From positions 49,491 to 113,490 of the forward strand of contig JAURZM010000037.1 in NCBI GenBank assembly GCA_030653385.1: DNA of 64,000 nucleotides, given 5' to 3'. Made by a program: the position numbers and the translations under genes. The notes under the pieces were generated by a model. It did no database searches, was not told the DNA's origin, and saw nothing but the letters and a program-made list of their open reading frames with translations. Of the stretch, positions 45,455 through 53,820 are shown in pieces. How positions within the stretch are numbered: the stretch's first letter is position 1; every line of letters starts with the position of its first letter. Source of the stretch: Rubrivivax sp. Its GTDB lineage: Bacteria > Pseudomonadota > Gammaproteobacteria > Burkholderiales > Burkholderiaceae_C.

Positions 45455-46762
45455 TCACGCGGCTTGTGCCACCGCGCCGCGCAAAGCGTCGAGTTGGCCC
45501 CAGACCTTGCGGAAGGCCGCGACGAGTTGCGCCACCTCGGCCGGCCCGTGGGCAAACTGCCCCATCGCCAGGCCCAGGAAGCTGCGGCTGTGCAGGTCTT
45601 CGGCCACCGGGCACAGGCCCGGGCCATAGGTGACGCCGCTGTCGCCGTGCGCGGTGCCGGTCCACGGGAAACCGCCGGTGCCGTAGGCAATGCGGTGGCG
45701 GAACAGCGGCAGCAGGTGCAGGTTCTGGTAGCTGCCCACCAGGCCCGGCACCCCTTCGGCGCGCAGCGCGGCCAACAGTTGCTGTCGGCTGACGCCCAGG
45801 CGCGCCGTGTCCAGTTGCAGACCGTAGATGTAGTAGACATGGGTGTTGCCGGGCAGCACCGCCGGTGTTGTCAAACCTGGCAGGCCGGCCAGCCCGGCGT
45901 TCAGTGCAGCGGCGGCCTGCTGGCGTTGCGCCACACGCTCGGCCAGCAGCGGCAACTGCACCGCTGCGATGGCAGCTTCGATCTCGCCCAGGCGGAAGTT
46001 GTGGCCCAGCAGATTGGCCAGTTCCACCGGGTCATCGCTTTGTACTACCGCCTCGGCGTGGTTGCGGATCAGCGCCAGGCGGTGTGCATAACGGTCGTCA
46101 TTGGTGACCAGCACACCACCCTCGCCGCAGTGGATGTGCTTGTGGTAATTCAGGCTGTAGCCGCCAATGTCGGCCAGCGTGCCGGCTGCTTGGCCGTGGT
46201 GGAAAGCACCCGGCGCCTGCGCGCAGTCGCCCAGCAGCTTCAGGCCATGGCGGTCGCAGATGGCGCGCAAGGCCTTCATGTCGGCGCTCTGGCCGAAGAT
46301 GTCCACCGCGATCACGGCCTTGGTGCGCTTCGTGATCAGCCGTTCGACACTGGCCGGGTCGATGTTGAAGGTGTTGCGGTCGATGTCGGCAAACACCGGC
46401 ACACCGGCCCAGTGCAGGATAGCGGTGGCGGTGGCGGCCATCGTCCAGGGCGTGGTGATGACTTCGTCACCGGGTTCGATGCCGATGGCGCCCACGGCAC
46501 ACACCAGGCCACTCGTCCAGCTGTTCACCGCAAGGGCGTGTTTGACGCCGAAATGCGCCGCGCACTGGGCTTCGAAGGCCCGCACACGCGCGCCGCCCAT
46601 GAAAGCTTCACCGGGAGCACCGATGTAACCCGACAGCACCCCGCCACGGATGACCTCGGCGGCCGCAGCCACGTCGGCTTCACCCAGCAGCGCAGGGTCC
46701 GGCGGGAATTCCTTGATCGCGGGCGTGCCGCCGAACAGGGCCAGGGTGTGGGCAGAAGACAT
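45455..46762 (-). CDS. DegT/DnrJ/EryC1/StrS-family PLP aminotransferase
   Basis: The 435-residue sugar aminotransferase has D179 (LLGDCAQAPG) stacking on the cofactor, K208 (GYSLNYHKHIHCGEGG) forming the Schiff base, and the family's TTPWTMAATATAILHWAG region. These enzymes move an amino group from glutamate or glutamine to a keto sugar nucleotide. Its N-terminal block (LALFGGTPAIKEFPPD) is closer to the AHBA/inositol-transaminase style than to classic PseC, so the substrate could be a different keto sugar from the PseB product. It is co-transcribed with the oxidoreductase upstream (18-base gap). Confidence 0.9.
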   Translation of the reverse strand: MSSAHTLALFGGTPAIKEFPPDPALLGEADVAAAAEVIRGGVLSGYIGAPGEAFMGGARVRAFEAQCAAHFGVKHALAVNSWTSGLVCAVGAIGIEPGDEVITTPWTMAATATAILHWAGVPVFADIDRNTFNIDPASVERLITKRTKAVIAVDIFGQSADMKALRAICDRHGLKLLGDCAQAPGAFHHGQAAGTLADIGGYSLNYHKHIHCGEGGVLVTNDDRYAHRLALIRNHAEAVVQSDDPVELANLLGHNFRLGEIEAAIAAVQLPLLAERVAQRQQAAAALNAGLAGLPGLTTPAVLPGNTHVYYIYGLQLDTARLGVSRQQLLAALRAEGVPGLVGSYQNLHLLPLFRHRIAYGTGGFPWTGTAHGDSGVTYGPGLCPVAEDLHSRSFLGLAMGQFAHGPAEVAQLVAAFRKVWGQLDALRGAVAQAA

Positions 46763-46780
46763 GACGGATTTCCTCGGTTT

Positions 46781-47755
46781 TCAGATGGCCTTGCGGCGGA
46801 TCTCGTCACACAGGCGCTGCGCGGCCAGGGCCGTGTCGCCGGTGCTGGCCAGGGCCTGGCCGTTTGTCAGGTGCTGGTGCAGATTGGCCACCGCGCGGCC
46901 GGTTGCCTGCAGGTATTCACCGGCGATTCGCTCGCCCGGGTCCAGCACGCGGTAGCCGCGGAAGTGCGGGCTGTCGATGACCCGCCGCACACGCCACTGC
47001 AGGCCACCGTCTTCCATCACGATGACGGCGGTGGCGGTGATGATCTGCAGCTCGAAGACGGCGCAGTCGGCGGCATGTGCGGTGTTCAGGTGCACCGGCA
47101 CGCCACTGGCGGTTTGCAGCAACGCTGGAACCGTGGGGTCGTCGGGCCAGTGGTCGGCCAGCGCGGCACCGGCAAACTGCAAGCTCATGGGCCCCAGCAG
47201 CAGGTGCAGCAGGTCCACCAGGTGGCTGCCGTTGTTCAGCACACCCTTGTTGTAGGTGCCCACGGCCGAGCGCACGCTGCCCCAGGCGCCGGTCTTCAGT
47301 TCGTCGGCCAGGCGCTGCACGTCGGGGGCCCACCGGCGGGTGTGGTTCACGGCCAGCGGCACGCCGGCGGCGGCGCAACGTTGCACCAGGGCTTCGGTCT
47401 GCACCACCGTGGGGGTGACGGGCTTTTCGCAGAAGATGAGCTTGGGGCGCAAGGCCAGTGCAGCGTCGATCTGGCTGCTGTGGGCCGCCGTGGGTGAACA
47501 CAGGCTGATGACATCGAAGGCACCCGGTGGGTGTGCCGCCGCCACCGCCGCCATGTCGTCGAAACCTCGTGCCACACCCCAGCGGCGCATGTAGGCGGCA
47601 CGCCGTTCGGTGTCGGGCTCGACGCAGGCCTTGAGCTGGAATCCGCCGTGGCGCGTGAACGCACCGGCGTGGGTCAACGGCGGCAGGCTGGTCGAGCGGT
47701 CGGCGTCGAAACCGCCGGCGATGTTGCCGCAGCCGACGATCAGCACCTGGTGCAT
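46781..47755 (-). CDS. Gfo/Idh/MocA-family NAD(P)-dependent sugar oxidoreductase
   Basis: The ATG at 47755 directly precedes the Rossmann fold (MHQVLIVGCGNIAGGFD), giving 324 residues. The family motif EKP is present (KLIFCEKPVTPT), followed by NHTRRWAPDVQ and a C-terminal beta-sheet domain. Such enzymes oxidise a sugar hydroxyl to a ketone, as WbpB does before the WbpE aminotransferase. Here the DegT aminotransferase follows at once, which supports an oxidise-then-aminate pair. Confidence 0.87.
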   Translation of the reverse strand: MHQVLIVGCGNIAGGFDADRSTSLPPLTHAGAFTRHGGFQLKACVEPDTERRAAYMRRWGVARGFDDMAAVAAAHPPGAFDVISLCSPTAAHSSQIDAALALRPKLIFCEKPVTPTVVQTEALVQRCAAAGVPLAVNHTRRWAPDVQRLADELKTGAWGSVRSAVGTYNKGVLNNGSHLVDLLHLLLGPMSLQFAGAALADHWPDDPTVPALLQTASGVPVHLNTAHAADCAVFELQIITATAVIVMEDGGLQWRVRRVIDSPHFRGYRVLDPGERIAGEYLQATGRAVANLHQHLTNGQALASTGDTALAAQRLCDEIRRKAI

Positions 47756-47765
47756 CCCGGTGTCC

Positions 47766-49184
47766 TCAGGCGGCGGCTTCGGCAGTTGCCAGGGACTCGG
47801 CTTTCGTGGCCCCGGTTTCGCCATAGGCCTGCTCGAAGCTGCTGGCCGGCAGCAGGCCCCGCGCCACACCTTCGGCCACGAACTTCAGCAGCAGCGGGTC
47901 GTTGTAGCGGCGGGCCACCAGTTGCAGGCCGAAGGGCAAGCCGCGTGGCGACTTGAACACCGGCGCGCTGATGCTGGGCAGTTGCGTCAGCGTCCACATC
48001 AGCGCCGAGTCGGGCTGTTCTTCCACGTGCCGCAGCGGTGCTTCACCGGCGGTGGACAAGGTCACCAGCACGTCGAAGTCACGCATGAACCGGTCCATCT
48101 GGCGTGCCAGTTCCACCTGGCGGTCCAGCGCCGACGCATAACTGTCGGGGCTGATGCCGCGCCCGGCTTCGATCAAACCGTTCATCACCGGGCTCACCAG
48201 CTCGGCCTTCCTGAATTCGTCCTTGAAGTAGTAGGCCAGCGCACGGTTGTAGATGGTGGCGTGCAGCGGGTGGCACTCGGCCATGTCTTCGGGCAGCGTG
48301 GTCTCGAACAGCTCGAAGCGGCTGTCGGCCTGCAGGCGCTGCAACCATTGCGCGATGGCCAGGCGGGCGTGGTCGGGCGCGTGTTGCCACACATGCGGTC
48401 GCACGAAAGCGACACGCCAGGGGCGGCCAAGCGGCGCCGACTGGCGTGCCGTGTCGTTGAAGGCGCGGTCGCTGAGGGGGTAATCGCGGCCGTGCACCCG
48501 AAGGGCATCGAACATCCGCGAAAGATCGGCGGCATGGCCAGTGAAAAAGCCCACGGTGTCCAGGCTGTCGGTGGTCTTCAGCATGCCGGTGCGCGGGATC
48601 AAACCGAAGGACGGCTTCATGCCCCACACACCGCAGAAACTGGCCGGGCGGACGATGCTGCCCGCCGTCTGCGTGCCCAGTGCCGCCGGCACCACACCCT
48701 GCGCCACGGCCACGGCCGAACCGCTGCTGCTGGTGCCGGGCGTGCGCTCTGGCGCCCACGGGTTGACGGTCTTGCCCAGCGTGTGCACGGCAAATTCGGC
48801 GGTCACCGTCTTGCCCGGCACCAGGCCACCGGCACGTTTCAGGTTGAACACCGCACGTGCGTCGTTGCCGGGTGTGAAACCGGCCCACAGCGGGCTGCCC
48901 ATCTGGGTGGGGAAGTCGGCGGTGTTGAAGATGTCCTTCACGCCGATGGGCATGGCTTCCAGCGGGCGCAGCGTTTCGCCGCCGGCCAGCCGCGTGGCGG
49001 TGGCACGTGCGGCAGTCAGCAACTGGTCGCCATCGAAGCTGACCCAGGCCTTTGCGGTGGTTTCGGTGCGGCCGTGCATGGTGATGCACTGCTGCGCGAT
49101 GTCTTCCGGCGTGGCGCGGTAGGCGGACAGGGCACCGTGCAGGTCGCCGATGCTGTGTTTCTTGAAGTCGACGGTGAAGCTCAT
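47766..49184 (-). CDS. amidase-signature-family hydrolase
   Basis: The 472 residues contain the amidase signature triad: K83 (PIGVKDIF), the cis-Ser region GTSSSGSA (150-157) and the nucleophile S176 (GTQTAGSIVRPAS). GatA-type members release ammonia from glutamine for a partner enzyme; others cleave diverse amides. The gene starts 11 bases after the PP-loop amidotransferase stop and precedes the oxidoreductase by 10 bases, so it belongs to the sugar operon. No glutaminase of the HisH type is nearby. It may therefore supply ammonia to the amidotransferase, which is an inference from position. Confidence 0.87.
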   Translation of the reverse strand: MSFTVDFKKHSIGDLHGALSAYRATPEDIAQQCITMHGRTETTAKAWVSFDGDQLLTAARATATRLAGGETLRPLEAMPIGVKDIFNTADFPTQMGSPLWAGFTPGNDARAVFNLKRAGGLVPGKTVTAEFAVHTLGKTVNPWAPERTPGTSSSGSAVAVAQGVVPAALGTQTAGSIVRPASFCGVWGMKPSFGLIPRTGMLKTTDSLDTVGFFTGHAADLSRMFDALRVHGRDYPLSDRAFNDTARQSAPLGRPWRVAFVRPHVWQHAPDHARLAIAQWLQRLQADSRFELFETTLPEDMAECHPLHATIYNRALAYYFKDEFRKAELVSPVMNGLIEAGRGISPDSYASALDRQVELARQMDRFMRDFDVLVTLSTAGEAPLRHVEEQPDSALMWTLTQLPSISAPVFKSPRGLPFGLQLVARRYNDPLLLKFVAEGVARGLLPASSFEQAYGETGATKAESLATAEAAA

Positions 49185-49195
49185 GTCTTGCCCCT

Positions 49196-50446
49196 TCAGA
49201 CCTTCAGAGAACCGAACTTGCGCTGCAGTTGCTGCGGGTAGGGCAGCAGTTCTTCTTCGTTTTTCGCCGGCTTCGGGTAGATCGGAATGACGGTGTTCTT
49301 CAGCTCGGGGCGGCGGTGTTTCTCCAGCGTCGCGAAGAACTCCTCTTCCGTCATGCCGGTGATCTTCAGGTAGTAGTCCAGGCCCTCAGGCCGCACACCG
49401 TCGTTCTGCCGGATCAGGTCCCAGGCTTCGTCGCGGCTCAGCAGGCCGGCACGCACGTCCACGCTGGCGTGGAAGGTGCTGCGGCCGTAACCGCGTTTGA
49501 CGTAGCAGGCCAGGTCGTGCACACCCGGCATCACACACTCGGCGCTTTTGTAGCGCTTGAAGCTGCCTTCGACCTGCGTCTCGCGCCAGCCATAGTTGTC
49601 GCGCACAAATTCGGTCTGGCGCTCGTCGTCCCAGAAGATGTAGTCGCCCAGGTGGATGCCGTGCACACCCACCCGTTCGCAGTCTTCGGCGCTGGGCACC
49701 TGGAAGGGTTCCAGGTCGCGCAGCGACACATCGTCACGCACCATCTGGTCGGGCCGCAGCTTGGCGCTGACCTTGGTGAAGTACTCGCGGTCGAACTTGC
49801 GCACCGGGTTCAGGTAGCTGGCGCGGCCCGAGCTTTCGGCAATGCTCTCGCCCCAGATCAAGAGCGGGATGTTGAAACGCACCGCCGCCTGCAGCGGAAA
49901 GGCGCCGACTCCCGCATGGCAGTGCCAGCAGGCATCACCGATGCCGGCCAGCGAATGTTTGGCCAGCTTGTTCACCAGTTGGCGGTTGGGCGTGAACATC
50001 ACGTGGTCCACGTTGAACTGCTCCAGCGAGTTCTGCAGGTTGTACCAACCCGTTTCGCTGAACCAGTTGTGGCTGAAGGTCACCGCCAGCGGCTTCATGC
50101 CGTAGACCTGCGTCAGCACGTGCAGCTGGAAAGTGCTGTCCTTGCCGCCGCTGATGGGGATGATGCAGTCGTAGTTGTTGCCGGCCCTGGCCTTGGCTTC
50201 GTCCAGCAGGCCACGCAGCACCTTCTCGCGCTGCGTCCAGTCGATGTGGATCTTCTGCTCGGCGCTCTGGCAGGCCTGGCAGACACCCAGCTCGTCGAAG
50301 ATGACCCCTTCCTGGGTCTGCGGGATGCAGCAGCGCACGCAGTACTGCAGGTGCGCAAAGGGCTTGCCGGCGGGGTCGGCGTCAGCACCCGGCGTTTCCA
50401 TCAGGTGCGTGAAGGCGCCCGGGCGGGCAAGGGTCTTGTGGCTCAT
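49196..50446 (-). CDS. N-acetyl sugar amidotransferase (WbpG/PseA-like)
   Basis: The 416 residues start with a zinc-ribbon-like cysteine set (YCVRCCIPQTQEG, then GVCQACQSAEQ). The PP-loop ATP pyrophosphatase motif SGGKDS follows (IPISGGKDSTFQ), then SHNWFSETGWYN and a further Cys/His set GDACWHCHAG. This is the WbpG/PseA/WbuX family, which adenylates a sugar acetamido group and replaces oxygen by nitrogen, giving an acetamidino sugar. The glutaminase partner (WbpH/HisH) is missing. The gap of 107 bases to the cytidylyltransferase upstream is the largest in this cluster up to PseB. Confidence 0.92.
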   Translation of the reverse strand: MSHKTLARPGAFTHLMETPGADADPAGKPFAHLQYCVRCCIPQTQEGVIFDELGVCQACQSAEQKIHIDWTQREKVLRGLLDEAKARAGNNYDCIIPISGGKDSTFQLHVLTQVYGMKPLAVTFSHNWFSETGWYNLQNSLEQFNVDHVMFTPNRQLVNKLAKHSLAGIGDACWHCHAGVGAFPLQAAVRFNIPLLIWGESIAESSGRASYLNPVRKFDREYFTKVSAKLRPDQMVRDDVSLRDLEPFQVPSAEDCERVGVHGIHLGDYIFWDDERQTEFVRDNYGWRETQVEGSFKRYKSAECVMPGVHDLACYVKRGYGRSTFHASVDVRAGLLSRDEAWDLIRQNDGVRPEGLDYYLKITGMTEEEFFATLEKHRRPELKNTVIPIYPKPAKNEEELLPYPQQLQRKFGSLKV

Positions 50447-50553
50447 CGCTGGGGCTCCATTTCAGGCTGCGCCCAGCGTATCGGCCAGGGCCTGGCGCAA
50501 AACCCCGAAAAGAAGCCACTTGGCTGCGCAGATCGTGGCGGCAGCGCCCAGGC

Positions 50554-51231
50554 TCACAGCGCGCGTGCGATCAGTTCGGCCCGTTTCCAGTCTTCCGGCG
50601 TGTCGATGTCCACCACGCGGTGGCCTTCGATCTCGTAGCCGTGGCCGTTGCTGTGCATGCGCAGGCCGCTGGTCCAGGCTTCGGTGCGGCCCCAGTAGAA
50701 CTGGCCGGCATCGTAGTAACACTTGGGCAGATCCTGCGTGCGCGTCAGCTCGTGTTCTGGGTAGACGAAAGTCATCGGCCCGCCTTCGGGCTTGGTCATC
50801 GCGCGCCACGGTGAGCTGTGAAAGGCCACCACCGGGTAGACGTACTGGGCCTGGCGCTGCTGAAACAGTTCGTAGGCACCCCGCAGGTCTTGCGCCCGAA
50901 GCAAGGGCACGCAGGGGTAGATGCAGCAGACCGCCGCCGGCGCCTGGCCCTGGTCGACGAACCACTGCGCGGCGTGGCCGATGACGGGCACGGTGACGGT
51001 CTGGTCGTCGGCCAGTTCCTTCGGCCGGTGGAAGGGCACGGTGGCGCCGTGTTTCACGGCCACGTCTGCAATCTCGTCGTCGTCAGTGCTGACCACCACG
51101 TGCTCGAAGAGTCCCGACTCACGCGCCGCGGCGATGGCATAGGCGATCATCGGCTTGCCGCCGAAGGGCAGGATGTTCTTGCGCGGGATGCGCTTGCTGC
51201 CCCCGCGGGCGGGAATGACGGCGATGTTCAT
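50554..51231 (-). CDS. CMP-nonulosonic acid cytidylyltransferase (PseF-like)
   Basis: The ATG at 51231 begins MNIAVIPARGGSKRIPRKNI, the CTP-binding loop of the NeuA/PseF group; the IPRKNI form with GKPMIAY behind it is closest to PseF from memory. The 225 residues also hold the metal-binding DTPEDW near the C-terminus (RVVDIDTPEDWKRAEL). The enzyme activates a nine-carbon sugar acid as CMP sugar in the cytoplasm for a glycosyltransferase. An upstream in-frame extension is not used because homologues start exactly here. It follows the GNAT gene by 19 bases. Confidence 0.9.
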   Translation of the reverse strand: MNIAVIPARGGSKRIPRKNILPFGGKPMIAYAIAAARESGLFEHVVVSTDDDEIADVAVKHGATVPFHRPKELADDQTVTVPVIGHAAQWFVDQGQAPAAVCCIYPCVPLLRAQDLRGAYELFQQRQAQYVYPVVAFHSSPWRAMTKPEGGPMTFVYPEHELTRTQDLPKCYYDAGQFYWGRTEAWTSGLRMHSNGHGYEIEGHRVVDIDTPEDWKRAELIARAL

Positions 51232-51250
51232 GGTGCGGTGCTCGGTGAAG

Positions 51251-51790
51251 TCAAGGCGGCGTGGGACGCGTGTCGCTGGCCAGCAGGCTGAAAAACAGCG
51301 AGTCGTGCCAGGCGCCTTCGGCCCAGTGCGTCTGGCGGTGGCGGCCGTCGAGCGTGAAGCCCAGCTTCTGGAAGAAGCTTGCCTTGGCTTCATCGAAGGC
51401 GTAGATCTCGCTCCACAGGCGGTTCAGGCCCAGTTCGTCGAAGGCGTAGTCGATCATCGTGACGGCGACGTCGGGCGCCAGCGTGTCGTCGATGTACAGG
51501 CCTTCGTGGCCGATGTAGAGGCTGAAGTCTGCCGTGCGGTTGATCCAGTCGATGTAGCAAAGGCCTGCGGCGCCCAACAAGGTGTCGGTGTCCTGGTGCA
51601 CGATGGCAAACATGCGTGTCGACGGGTCGCCGTTGACCTTGCTGTCGAACCACTGGCGTTGCTGCGTGGCGTTCAGCTCGCGGTATTCGCGGAAGAAGCG
51701 CCGCAGCTCGGGCCGGTTGCGCCAGGCGAGCAACTGGTCCAGGTCGCTGGCCTCGATGGCGCGCAGCGCAGTGGCACGGCCCTTGATCAT
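51251..51790 (-). CDS. GNAT-family N-acetyltransferase (PseH-like position)
   Basis: This 179-residue GNAT protein overlaps the NeuB-type gene by 4 bases (ATGA). Motifs: RAIEASDLDQLLAWRN at the start, LLGAAGLCYIDWINRTADFSLYIG as the central sheet, and an Asn-Arg-Leu followed by a Phe-rich end (FFQKLGFTLDG). The acetyl-CoA loop is weak (EGLYIDDTLAPD in place of Q/RxxGxG/A), a feature shared with PseH. Its place between synthase and cytidylyltransferase suggests N-acetylation of the aminosugar precursor. Confidence 0.85.
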   Translation of the reverse strand: MIKGRATALRAIEASDLDQLLAWRNRPELRRFFREYRELNATQQRQWFDSKVNGDPSTRMFAIVHQDTDTLLGAAGLCYIDWINRTADFSLYIGHEGLYIDDTLAPDVAVTMIDYAFDELGLNRLWSEIYAFDEAKASFFQKLGFTLDGRHRQTHWAEGAWHDSLFFSLLASDTRPTPP

Positions 51791-52905
51791 GCCGGCACCA
51801 CCTTCGCTGCCGCATCCGACGGTGCACGCACGGCCAGCGCCTCGTGCATCAAAGCATCGCCGGCTTGCAACGCCGTCAGCAGATGCCGCCCCAACAGTTG
51901 CGGCAGCTCAAAGGGCCGCGCTGCGCCTTCGGGCGCGGGGCGCAACGCTTCCAGGTCAACCGCGGTCAGCACGTGGCCGGCCGGCAGATTGCGAGTCGTG
52001 CGCAGACAGCGTTGCTGCAGCACAGCGGTCTGCGCTTCGTTGTCTTCGACCCGCTTGACGCCGTCGCCCAGCGCGGCCTCGAGTTCCCGGCTGCGTTCGA
52101 CCATCTCGCGCCAGCTGCGCGGGTTCATCGCAAAGGAATGGTCGGGGCCTTCGCGGCCGTTGTCGTCGGTGAAGTGTTTTTCGATCGCCCGTGCGCCCAG
52201 CGCGATGGCACCCAGCACCGTGGCATGGCCCGGTGAATGGTCGCTCAGCCCCAGCAGCAGGCCGGGGTACCGCGCGGCATAGGTCTTCAGCACGTTCAGG
52301 TTGATGTAGCGGAAGTTCGCAAGCGAACCGGTGTAGTTGGTGTTGCATTGCATCAGCACCAGTTGGCGGTTGACCGACAACACAGCCTTCACCGCGCGGT
52401 CCACGTCGGCCTGCGTGCTGGCGCCGCTGGCCACCAGGATGGGCTTGCCAGTGCGTGCAACCTTTTCCACCAGGCTCAGATAGGTGATGTCGCCCGAGCC
52501 GATCTTCCACGCCGGCACCAGCGCGTTGACGGTGTCCACCGCTTCGTCGTCGTAGGGCGTGGTCATGAAGTGGATGCCCGCCGAACGTGCGGTGGCCACC
52601 AGCTCGATGTTCCACTCGCGGTTCAGTTCGTGTTGGCGATAGACCTCGAACACCGGCTTCTTCCACGCCGCCTGGTGGCTTTGCTGGCCGCCCAGCGCGC
52701 GGAAGCCGCGGTCGCTGACGATCTTCTCGGCCTTGAAGTGCTGGAACTTGGCGCAGTCTGCGCCGGCTTCCTTGGCCAGCCAGATCAGGTCTTTGGCGCG
52801 CTGCAGGTCGCCGTCGTGGTTGGCCGCGATGTCGGCGATGAAGTAGCTGGGATGGTCCAGCGCCAGGACACGTTTGTCGATGCGGATGGGTTCAGGCCGG
52901 GACAT
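51787..52905 (-). CDS. nonulosonic acid synthase (NeuB/PseI/LegI family)
   Basis: The ATG is preceded by AAGGAG at 8 bases. The 372 residues comprise a TIM-barrel synthase (FIADIAANHDGDLQRAKDL, DCAKFQHFKAEKIVSD, WKIGSGDITYLSL, GLSDHSPG, IEKHFTDD) and a C-terminal antifreeze/SAF domain (RNLPAGHVLTAVDLEALRP). The enzyme condenses phosphoenolpyruvate with a six-carbon amino sugar to give a nine-carbon sugar acid. The branch (Pse, Leg or Neu) cannot be read from motifs alone; the neighbouring PseB and PseF favour a pseudaminic-type route. It overlaps the RmlD-like gene by 14 bases. Confidence 0.92.
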   Translation of the reverse strand: MSRPEPIRIDKRVLALDHPSYFIADIAANHDGDLQRAKDLIWLAKEAGADCAKFQHFKAEKIVSDRGFRALGGQQSHQAAWKKPVFEVYRQHELNREWNIELVATARSAGIHFMTTPYDDEAVDTVNALVPAWKIGSGDITYLSLVEKVARTGKPILVASGASTQADVDRAVKAVLSVNRQLVLMQCNTNYTGSLANFRYINLNVLKTYAARYPGLLLGLSDHSPGHATVLGAIALGARAIEKHFTDDNGREGPDHSFAMNPRSWREMVERSRELEAALGDGVKRVEDNEAQTAVLQQRCLRTTRNLPAGHVLTAVDLEALRPAPEGAARPFELPQLLGRHLLTALQAGDALMHEALAVRAPSDAAAKVVPA

Positions 52906-53806
52906 GGTGATGCTCCTTGAAAACGGCCGCCAGGGCCTGTGCCACAGCGGCGGTGTTGGGCAGCGGGCGGCCCAGCAGGTTTTGTGCGCGGCTCACGTCC
53001 AGGCCCAGCGCATTCGCGCGTGCCAGGCCGTTTGCGCCGGCGGGTGTGGGCCGATGCTGGCGCTTCATGGGCCCGTCGTCCAGGCACAGGGCCTGGGCCA
53101 ATGCGGTGATGAAGTCGGCCTTGCTGACGGACTCGCTGGCAGCCACGTTCAGCAAGCCGCGGTGGCCGGCACCCGCCAGGTCCAGCAGCGCAGCCGCGCA
53201 CTGGCCGGCTTCCAGGCTGGAGGCCCAGGCGTCGGTGTAGCCGGGGAAAGGCTTGCCTCCTTGCAGCGCGGCCAACACCCATTCGGCAAAACTCGGCAAA
53301 GCGGGCCAGCCGCGACGGCCGACGATGTTGGTGCGCAGCACCAGCGCCAGCGGGCTGGTCAGCGCCAACGCTTCGCCAGCGAACTTGCTGCGCGCGTATT
53401 CATTGGGCGGGGCGACGGGGGCGTTTTCGTCGTGCAGCACATTCGCGCTGCCGCTGAAGTAGTGGTCGGTGGACACCTGCACCCAGGGCACACCGGAGCA
53501 ACGCGACCAGTGCGCCAGCAGGCCAGGCAAGCGGGCGTGCAGCAACCAGGCGTCTTGTGGACGTTCTTCGCAATGCGCCAGATCGGTGATGGCCGCAGCG
53601 TTGACGACGAGCGACGGCGCGTGCGGATCCAGCTCTTCGGCCAGCGCGGACACCGAGGGCAATGCCGCCAGGTCCACACCCTGCCGGCGCGACAGCGCCA
53701 CGGCCTTTTGGCCACGGCGAGCGAGCTCGTGCATCAGCGCCTGCCCGAGCAGGCCGCTGGCGCCGAGCACGACGACCGTGCCCGCAGCGTTCGCCGCATC
53801 CTGCAC
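52892..53806 (-). CDS. RmlD-like NAD(P)-dependent nucleotide-sugar reductase
   Basis: The start is GTG 53806, chosen because AGGAG lies 6 bases before it and the Rossmann motif follows (VVVLGASGLLGQAL). The 304-residue short-chain dehydrogenase has the catalytic Tyr-x3-Lys (NEYARSKFAGE) and the STDHYFSG segment, as in RmlD (dTDP-4-dehydrorhamnose reductase). The standard pseudaminic acid route has no such step, so it may make a modified variant or reduce a keto intermediate. It lies between PseB (14-base gap) and the synthase. Confidence 0.87.
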   Translation of the reverse strand: MQDAANAAGTVVVLGASGLLGQALMHELARRGQKAVALSRRQGVDLAALPSVSALAEELDPHAPSLVVNAAAITDLAHCEERPQDAWLLHARLPGLLAHWSRCSGVPWVQVSTDHYFSGSANVLHDENAPVAPPNEYARSKFAGEALALTSPLALVLRTNIVGRRGWPALPSFAEWVLAALQGGKPFPGYTDAWASSLEAGQCAAALLDLAGAGHRGLLNVAASESVSKADFITALAQALCLDDGPMKRQHRPTPAGANGLARANALGLDVSRAQNLLGRPLPNTAAVAQALAAVFKEHHHVPA

Positions 53807-53820
53807 AGCAAGCTCCTGAA

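Noticed and set aside
50462..50965. Minus-strand open frame covering the gap between the cytidylyltransferase and the amidotransferase.
   Set aside because: It mostly lies out of frame within the cytidylyltransferase gene, has Arg/Gly/Pro-rich shadow composition and lacks a ribosome-binding site.
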